From SpSt-1165 sp964391725 (lineage in GTDB: Bacteria > Chloroflexota > Anaerolineae > Anaerolineales > Anaerolineaceae): a DNA stretch of 10,660 nt. Where the stretch lies: contig CAYMNB010000073.1 in assembly GCA_964391725.1 (NCBI GenBank), positions 1-10,660 on the forward strand. The letters are read 5' to 3'. The number at the start of each line of letters is the position of its first letter. The stretch's first letter is position 1. Both the position numbers and the translations under genes were made by a program. This document shows positions 5,520 to 10,660 of the stretch, one piece after another. The notes beneath the pieces were generated by a model. The model had not been told where the DNA came from, did no database searches, and saw only the letters and a list, made by a program, of their open reading frames with translations.

Positions 5520-7310
5520 ATGAACGAGAAAATTAGAAAATTTACCTTTGTGTTGTTCTTTGCCGTGATCTTCCTATTGATCTCTGGTTGCGGCGAACGC
5601 ACAACTGTCTACACCCAATATGCGGAAGATGATCGCGGAGATGGCACAGGTGAGATTGAGATTTATTCTCTGCAAATTGTGGCATTTTCGTTTGATTCTT
5701 CCAACCCGGAAAGCCCGGTGACGGTGCGTTGGGAAGCCGAAGGTGATTTCCCTGAAGGTTTCATGCTGGCCTGGTCTCCCGATAATCCCGCTCCGCTGCC
5801 CGGTCAACACGGTTGGGTGCCGATCATGGAGGACGATATCCGTGAAATCCATGTGAAGATCAATGAGAAAGTCCCGCATTACTTCCGTTTGTGCCGCGTG
5901 AAAGACGGCGCTTGCAGCGGTTTTAGCGATACTATCCAGGTGGTGTTCCCTGAGGCGGTTAGCAATAACGAGTCTATTGGTCAAGCCAGCCTGCAAGGAG
6001 AGCCTAAAGCCACCCGCACCAAAGATGCCGAAGCAACGCCTACCTCCACCTCTCTCCCCGAAGGTTCGGTTACTTTAACGGATATCGATACTGACGATAA
6101 GGGCATTGTAACCGTGCAGTGGACATTGGACGGCGCTGCGCCAGAAGGTTTTCGCGTCATCTGGTCAGGCCACACGGATACACCAACCTATCCGGAAAGT
6201 GAATCAAAGTGGTTGAAGAATAAAGATGCGCGCAGCCTGTCAATCGAAGGTTTTCTGCCAGGTATTGCATACTATTACCGTGTATGTATCGTATCCGGTG
6301 GAGATTGTCTTGTTTATTCGAACATCATCTCCTACCTGGTTCCTGAAACCGCCACCCCCACACCCAAGCCTACCAAAACCGCTACCCCCACACCTATCGG
6401 TGGCGGCGCTCCTTTCCTCTCAATTACATCGCTGGTTGAAACAGAGCCTGGTACGGTGAAAATTCAATGGCAGAAGACAGGTTCATTCCCCAATGGTTAC
6501 CGCATTTTATGGGTTGAGGGCACTGCCAAACCCACCTATCCTGGCAGTCAACAGGCTGTAATCAGCCAGGAAGCTACGACTTCTGCCTTTGTTAAAGGCC
6601 TGACGGCAGGCAAGACCTACACCTTCCGCCTGTGCCGCATCATCAGTGCTGGTTGCGACACCTATAGTGAAGTCAAAAAGATCACCCTGTCTGATGGCAG
6701 CGGTGGCACAGATTCGCTGGTGCTGAAATCGGTGTCAAGCTATGACTATGACGCAGTCAAGGTGGTATGGACAGCCTCAGGCTCATTCCCGAATGGGTTC
6801 AAGGTTGTTTATTCATCCTCGAACGCAACGCCTGTATATCCTGGTGACAGCTATAAATATTTGAACGACAGCACTGCCCGCAATACAGTGGTGAGCGGAC
6901 TGACGCAAGGCATCCAGTATTACTTCCGTGTGTGTAAATTTGTGAGCGGTTCCTGTGTACTATATAGCAACGTGAAGACCATCACCCTTCCAATCACCGA
7001 AGTAAAATCGCCGACACCGGATGCAAGTTCGATCAGCCTGAATCCGATCATCGATGAAGGCAGCGGGTCCTTGACGGTGAAGTGGATAGCTGAAGGCAGC
7101 TTTCCGCAGGGGTTCAAGGTAGTGTGGTCTGATGTGGTCAATCAACCCACCTTCCCGGAAAATGATTGGTATCGGGTCAGCTCGCCTTCAGACCGAACTG
7201 CGACGATAGCTGGCTTTGAATCGGGCAAGACCTATTATTTCCGTGTGTGCCGCTATCTGGATGGCGTCTGTGATATTTATAGCAACATGCGCCTGATTGC
7301 AGTGCCATAG
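5520..7310 (+). CDS. Predicted lipoprotein with five fibronectin-III-like C-x6-C repeats
   Basis: This 596-residue protein starts with a lipoprotein signal: basic MNEKIRK, a hydrophobic core (8-21) and a lipobox ISGC with Cys24 as the lipidated residue. It should therefore be exported and membrane-anchored. The rest contains five related domains of about 95 residues, near 49-145, 182-276, 298-391, 399-491 and 503-596. Each has VxWxxxGxxPxGF, a YP-type turn (weaker in the first), and ends in YYFRVCRxxxGxCxxYSN. The two cysteines are always seven apart (125/132, 256/263, 372/379, 472/479, 577/584), suggesting one disulfide per domain outside the cytoplasm. The strand pattern fits fibronectin type III. 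Thr/Pro linkers (about 159-180 and 277-292) separate the first domains. The ATG at 5520 is chosen over 5451 because AAGGA (5508-5512) precedes it by seven bases and the signal peptide begins there. No catalytic domain is seen; a binding or structural surface role is inferred. Confidence 0.8.
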   Translation: MNEKIRKFTFVLFFAVIFLLISGCGERTTVYTQYAEDDRGDGTGEIEIYSLQIVAFSFDSSNPESPVTVRWEAEGDFPEGFMLAWSPDNPAPLPGQHGWVPIMEDDIREIHVKINEKVPHYFRLCRVKDGACSGFSDTIQVVFPEAVSNNESIGQASLQGEPKATRTKDAEATPTSTSLPEGSVTLTDIDTDDKGIVTVQWTLDGAAPEGFRVIWSGHTDTPTYPESESKWLKNKDARSLSIEGFLPGIAYYYRVCIVSGGDCLVYSNIISYLVPETATPTPKPTKTATPTPIGGGAPFLSITSLVETEPGTVKIQWQKTGSFPNGYRILWVEGTAKPTYPGSQQAVISQEATTSAFVKGLTAGKTYTFRLCRIISAGCDTYSEVKKITLSDGSGGTDSLVLKSVSSYDYDAVKVVWTASGSFPNGFKVVYSSSNATPVYPGDSYKYLNDSTARNTVVSGLTQGIQYYFRVCKFVSGSCVLYSNVKTITLPITEVKSPTPDASSISLNPIIDEGSGSLTVKWIAEGSFPQGFKVVWSDVVNQPTFPENDWYRVSSPSDRTATIAGFESGKTYYFRVCRYLDGVCDIYSNMRLIAVP

Positions 7311-7332
7311 TAATCTGAGTCGATAAACAAAC

Positions 7333-7361
7333 ACAAACCTCCTGAACTTCGGGAGGTTTGT
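7333..7361. terminator. Hairpin between convergent genes, probably bidirectional terminator
   Basis: ACAAACCTCC (7333-7342) pairs perfectly with GGAGGTTTGT (7352-7361) around a nine-base loop. The plus-strand side is followed by TGGTTTCT and the minus-strand side by GTTTGTTTA, both T-rich but interrupted. It lies 22 bases after the lipoprotein stop and 22 bases after the glycosyltransferase stop, so it likely serves both genes. Confidence 0.65.
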
Positions 7362-7383
7362 TGGTTTCTATGCTCAGGATTAT

Positions 7384-8928
7384 TCAGGGAGATTGCAGCG
7401 GGTTGTTGAGGTCAAACAAGTAATACCCGTCACCGCTTTCGTAAGGGTAATGAGCGAACAAGTGATCATACAGCGCCGGTTGGCTGGCAAAATCATTGAG
7501 CAGTGTCACGAGGAAGTAATCCTGCCCTTTGGTCTGGGCATCAAACCAATCCGCGAAATCAGGATACTCAATGCCCATCAGGGTGTTGGCGGTCAGGTCG
7601 CCTTGTGAGGGCCACAACGAGGGACGGTGAAAGCCCCAAAAACCAAGGCGGTAGCCGTAGTCATGGGTGAGCGCGATCACACGGGTGTTCTGGTCGAATT
7701 TGCTACCCATATCGCGCCAGTAGGCTTCTTCATGGCGGTAGTCGGCGCGCACCAACAAACCGCGGCTGGTACGCACACTGAGCGCTACCGAAGCAATCAA
7801 CAGCAGGATGATTGCCATTTTGATAAAAAAGTTGGGTTTCATGGCCGCGATCTGGCGATAGAGCAATGAGAATACCACACCTACACCCAATGCCACCACC
7901 GGGATCAGGGGCAGTTGATAGTAGTCATGCGTGTAGATATGATAGGCGAAAATGAAGCCGTACAACACATAGCCCAACCACATCGATAACAGAAACCAGC
8001 GGAATGCTTTCTTTTTCACCAGCAGAGCGCCCAGCAAGCCTGCGATCAGGAAATGATTGCCTACGGCGTATTTGATCATAGCCAGCCAATCAGCGTACCA
8101 GGCGGGACGACTGTAGAGGGCGGGGAAGAACCGACCGCCGAAAATAGAATCGGCGTTGCCACCGCTGGTGGCGCTGAGCCAGTTATACAGCAGGGCAGGC
8201 AGCAATGCCAAAAGGGCCATCACATAGACACGCTTGTTGGTGAGGGCGGGTTTGAGTCCTTTGGATAACACCAGGGCTGCCAATGGCAGGCCAACAAAGA
8301 AGACCGCCGGTGCTTTGACCAGCACGGCAAAGCCGGTGGTGAGTCCGGCTGCCAGGGCTGTTTTCCAGTTGTCCTGCTCATGCCAGCGCAACTGGCAATA
8401 GAGCGCCCACAGGATGGCGGTCACCATCAACGGATCAGGCTGGAAGGCGCGGCTGGCGATCACACCAAAGGGCAGGTACAGGTAGACGGCGGCAGCAGCC
8501 AAAGCGGCACTGGCGTTCATCAGGCGTTTGGCGATGAGAAACAAAGGCAGCGCTCCTGAGATCCAAAACAGGATGGACAGATAGCGTGGCACGAGGATAT
8601 TCTCTCCGCCCAGTATGGCATAGATAACAGCGCTCAGGTATTCGAACAGCGGCGGTTCAATCACGGGTTCTGCCTCTCCGCTGGTGATGCCGAATTGGCG
8701 GATGTGCGGAGGTAATTCACGGGTGGCAGGCGTGTCCATCTGGTAGAAATAACCGCGCGCCATGATGAAAGAGTGCAGTTGGCGGGTGGGGTTGTAATCA
8801 AGCGGCAGGTCGCTGACATCGATCATGCGCACAGCGATTGCGCCAGCCACTAAGATCAAGAAGATTGCCCAGGCCAGCCACGGGGAACTTTTGAAAAAAA
8901 AGATGGTGTTGTCGCTTGCTTTCTTCAT
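7384..8928 (-). CDS. GT-C fold membrane glycosyltransferase, GT39/ArnT-like
   Basis: This 514-residue protein is a polytopic membrane protein with roughly ten or more hydrophobic segments, the first at about 16-34. The loop after it, DVSDLPLDYNPTRQLHS (37-53), and the segment EPVIEPPLFEYLSA (87-100) match the first outer loop of dolichyl- or polyprenyl-phosphate-sugar-dependent transferases (GT39, ArnT-like). In these an acidic residue of that loop (here Asp37, Asp40 or Asp44) is catalytic. The enzyme would move a sugar from a lipid-phosphate carrier to an acceptor on the outer face of the membrane; donor and acceptor are unknown. A TTG at 8940 is in frame, but ATG 8928 is chosen, with GAGG (8936-8933) four bases upstream. 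The gene lies 64 bases downstream of the sulfatase on the same strand. A weak -10 match (TATACT, 8976-8971) in that gap has no good -35, so co-transcription is more likely. Confidence 0.8.
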   Translation of the reverse strand: MKKASDNTIFFFKSSPWLAWAIFLILVAGAIAVRMIDVSDLPLDYNPTRQLHSFIMARGYFYQMDTPATRELPPHIRQFGITSGEAEPVIEPPLFEYLSAVIYAILGGENILVPRYLSILFWISGALPLFLIAKRLMNASAALAAAAVYLYLPFGVIASRAFQPDPLMVTAILWALYCQLRWHEQDNWKTALAAGLTTGFAVLVKAPAVFFVGLPLAALVLSKGLKPALTNKRVYVMALLALLPALLYNWLSATSGGNADSIFGGRFFPALYSRPAWYADWLAMIKYAVGNHFLIAGLLGALLVKKKAFRWFLLSMWLGYVLYGFIFAYHIYTHDYYQLPLIPVVALGVGVVFSLLYRQIAAMKPNFFIKMAIILLLIASVALSVRTSRGLLVRADYRHEEAYWRDMGSKFDQNTRVIALTHDYGYRLGFWGFHRPSLWPSQGDLTANTLMGIEYPDFADWFDAQTKGQDYFLVTLLNDFASQPALYDHLFAHYPYESGDGYYLFDLNNPLQSP

Positions 8929-8992
8929 GGCACCTCGCAAGATGAACCACTAACAGCTATTGCGCCTCAAAGTATACCCGAATGGACAGTTC

Positions 8993-10522
8993 TTATCGAA
9001 CTTTGAGGGCTTCCTCGTATTGTTCGTGTGCCAGCAAATGTTGATGGCTGACCTCACCCTCCAATGGCAAGCCAAGACGTTGATACTGTTCGACAGGTGC
9101 GTCGCTCTCACGCATCAGATCAAGCAGCAACTGTGCCATACGCAGCTCAACACCATCATCCAGCAAGAGCATTTCCTGATGGGGATCGTTGTGGAGATCG
9201 AACAACATGGTTTTGTAGGGCGCATAATCAGACCACTCCCGTCCTGGGATGCGCATAGTGCGGCAGCCCTGGGTGAAATCAAACGGCTCTGCCAGGGTGA
9301 TATCCTGCAATTCATCCACTGAGAAACGCCCGCGCATGTGGGTGGGCATGTGGGTGTATTCGAATAAGGGTGCATTGTTGGGTTGTTTGGGTCCGCGCAT
9401 GTAGACGTAACGACCGTCGGTGACGTTGACATGCCCGCCATGGATGCCGAACAGCACTCCCTCATGAACGGGCTGGTCGTGCTGGACGGTCTCCTTCAAC
9501 GGCTTGCCCTGCATGCTGGCGGGGAGGGTGATGCCGAAGTATTCCAGCAGCGTTGGCGCCAGGTCGATGGTGGCAACGAGGCTGCTGCGGCGTTTTCCGA
9601 CAGCTTTGCTGCGTGGATCCCAGAGGAAGAGAGGCGTGTGGATGACTTCATTGTAAAACGGATTGACGCACTTTGCCCACCAATCATGTTCACCCAGCAG
9701 GAAACCATGATCGGTGTTGACGATCAGCATGGTATCTTCCCACAGGTTGTATTCATCCATGATGTCAATGATCTTGCCGATGTAATGATCGCACATGGAC
9801 ACCAGGGCCGCGTATTCAAAACGGACGTGTTCAATTTCCTCGGGGCTTTCGTCCACACGCCTGTAGTCAGGCCAATCGAAATGGGGGCCGTTGTAATCGT
9901 GCGGATAGAGGTCTTTGTAGTGCTGCTGGGTGAAATACGGTTCGTGGGGGTCGAAGGTTTCAATGTGCAGGAACCAGTTGTCTTCCTGGTGGTTGTCGCG
10001 GATGAATTCGATGCCATTCTGAAAGGTCTGGGGCTGTGGTTGTTTTTCTTCGCGGTCCAAATAGGGGCGGTTGACCCAGTCCTGCCGGCGCAATCCCTTG
10101 GTATGATTTTCCAACATGGGCGGGATGGACGGGTCTTTCACCGAGGCTTTCCAGGGGTCGCCTTCTTGTCCGCGAAAGAATTCCCAGGTGTTGTAGCGGG
10201 TGTGGTAGGTGGCGCCGCCGTCTTCCCAATAATGATAATGATCGCTGGCAAGGTGGGTGTAGATGCCGTTGTCTTTGAGGATTTCGGGCATGGATACATC
10301 GAATGGCTCCAACGGCCCCCAGGAGCGGTGCAGGAAATTGTAGCGCCCGGTGTGGATCTCGCGCCGGGCGGGCATGCAGGGCATCGAGCCGGCGTAACAG
10401 TTGTCAAAGACCACCGTGCGTTCTGCCAGACGCTGGAAGTTAGGGGTGTGGGTCCACTCGCAGCCATAGGCAGACAGCATGCGGCGGTTGAGGGTGTCAA
10501 ACATGACCATGATGGCTTTCAT
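8993..10522 (-). CDS. Type I sulfatase (formylglycine-dependent, alkaline-phosphatase superfamily)
   Basis: This 509-residue enzyme should hydrolyse a sulfate ester. The signature CMPAR (Cys49-x-Pro51-x-Arg53) followed by EIHTGR is the type I sulfatase motif, in which the cysteine is converted to formylglycine. Likely metal ligands are Asp9 (MFDTLNRR), residue 49, Asp271 and His272 (VNTDHGF). His193 (DPHEPY), His279 and Lys284 (GEHDWWAKC) fit active-site positions of the family. A late strand-rich region ends near YKTMLFDLHNDPHQE, typical of the C-terminal sulfatase subdomain. There is no signal peptide, so the enzyme is probably cytoplasmic and would act on an imported substrate. A phosphonate monoester hydrolase, which shares the CxPxR motif, is an alternative. 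AGGAGG (10535-10530) lies seven bases before the ATG. No formylglycine-generating enzyme gene is in the window. The glycosyltransferase gene follows. Confidence 0.88.
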   Translation of the reverse strand: MKAIMVMFDTLNRRMLSAYGCEWTHTPNFQRLAERTVVFDNCYAGSMPCMPARREIHTGRYNFLHRSWGPLEPFDVSMPEILKDNGIYTHLASDHYHYWEDGGATYHTRYNTWEFFRGQEGDPWKASVKDPSIPPMLENHTKGLRRQDWVNRPYLDREEKQPQPQTFQNGIEFIRDNHQEDNWFLHIETFDPHEPYFTQQHYKDLYPHDYNGPHFDWPDYRRVDESPEEIEHVRFEYAALVSMCDHYIGKIIDIMDEYNLWEDTMLIVNTDHGFLLGEHDWWAKCVNPFYNEVIHTPLFLWDPRSKAVGKRRSSLVATIDLAPTLLEYFGITLPASMQGKPLKETVQHDQPVHEGVLFGIHGGHVNVTDGRYVYMRGPKQPNNAPLFEYTHMPTHMRGRFSVDELQDITLAEPFDFTQGCRTMRIPGREWSDYAPYKTMLFDLHNDPHQEMLLLDDGVELRMAQLLLDLMRESDAPVEQYQRLGLPLEGEVSHQHLLAHEQYEEALKVR

Positions 10523-10557
10523 CGGGGTTCCTCCTAGAATGTGGTGTGCTTGCCATT

Positions 10558-10563
10558 ATTGTA
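10558..10563 (-). promoter_or_regulatory. Possible -10 box of the sulfatase unit
   Basis: TACAAT (10563 down to 10558) is a 5 of 6 match and would start transcription near 10551, about 29 bases before the ATG, with the strong AGGAGG ribosome binding site in the leader. No convincing -35 box is seen at 16-18 bases, so read-through from the upstream tRNA-Gly is an alternative. Confidence 0.3.
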
Positions 10564-10607
10564 CTGGAGAAAAGTGGTTGATGGCGCGGCGATTTAAAAA
10601 GAAAAAG

Positions 10608-10660
10608 AGCGGGCGACCGGATTCGAACCGGCGAATGTCAGCTTGGAAGGCTGATGCCTT
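10608..10660 (-). tRNA. tRNA-Gly (anticodon TCC), 3' part, cut by window end
   Basis: Reading the minus strand from 10660, the anticodon stem TCAGC/GCTGA encloses CTTCCAA with anticodon TCC. A five-base variable loop CATTC follows. Then come the T stem GCCGG/CCGGT around TTCGAAT, the acceptor strand CGCCCGC and discriminator T at 10608. CCA is not encoded. The 5' acceptor half and most of the D arm lie beyond the window. Downstream is a T-rich run (CTTTTTCTTTTTAAA) without a clear hairpin. Confidence 0.92.

Noticed and set aside
9383..10537. Long plus-strand open frame (384 codons) opposite the sulfatase
   Set aside because: It is the antisense shadow of a sulfatase whose catalytic motifs are all in place on the minus strand; its translation is a Val/Phe/Gly-rich sequence with no recognisable domain.
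1..10660. CRISPR array, insertion sequence or phage module
   Set aside because: No regularly spaced repeats, terminal inverted repeats, transposase or integrase motifs were found on either strand.

Overview
The window looks like chromosomal DNA of a free-living bacterium, most likely a member of the Chloroflexota (class Anaerolineae or a close relative). This assignment is an inference. It rests on a DUF4434 TIM-barrel protein, a GT39-like membrane glycosyltransferase with the DLPLDYNPTRQLHS loop, a cytoplasmic-looking CxPxR sulfatase, promoters lying directly against start codons, and a tRNA gene without an encoded CCA end. No phage, transposon, CRISPR array or integrase is visible, and base composition looks even throughout.

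Layout. Positions 1-321 hold no convincing gene but contain a cluster of alternating GAAGTA/TACTTC half-sites. A sigma70-like promoter (322-349) then leads into a two-gene plus-strand unit: a DUF4434 glycosidase-like protein (400-1353) and a small P-loop NMP-kinase-like protein (1365-1907). The second gene runs tail to tail into a minus-strand gene (1902-2609) for a cysteine-free protein that may have a thioredoxin-like fold. That gene is divergent from uvrB (2731-4791), the excision-repair helicase subunit. Both genes of this divergent pair have a -10 box ending six or seven bases before the ATG, so both may be leaderless. tRNA-Lys(UUU), with its own promoter and a strong terminator, follows uvrB.

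The most interesting part is 5142-5519. A 41-codon minus-strand gene has a strong Shine-Dalgarno and a near-consensus promoter whose spacer is filled by a perfect interrupted palindrome. Divergent from it lies a large predicted lipoprotein (5520-7310) made of five fibronectin-III-like repeats, each with a C-x6-C pair. The leader of the lipoprotein gene has two candidate promoters and three related TGGGTA-type elements, two of which could pair with the same third segment. A bidirectional hairpin terminator separates this gene from the convergent minus-strand pair that follows.

The last region, read right to left, is tRNA-Gly(UCC) (cut by the window end), a type I sulfatase, then a GT-C fold glycosyltransferase. 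The sulfatase and glycosyltransferase lie 64 bases apart on the same strand and probably form one transcription unit. With the DUF4434 protein and the repeat lipoprotein, they suggest a cell that invests in surface or extracellular glycan chemistry, but no complete pathway can be read from this window.
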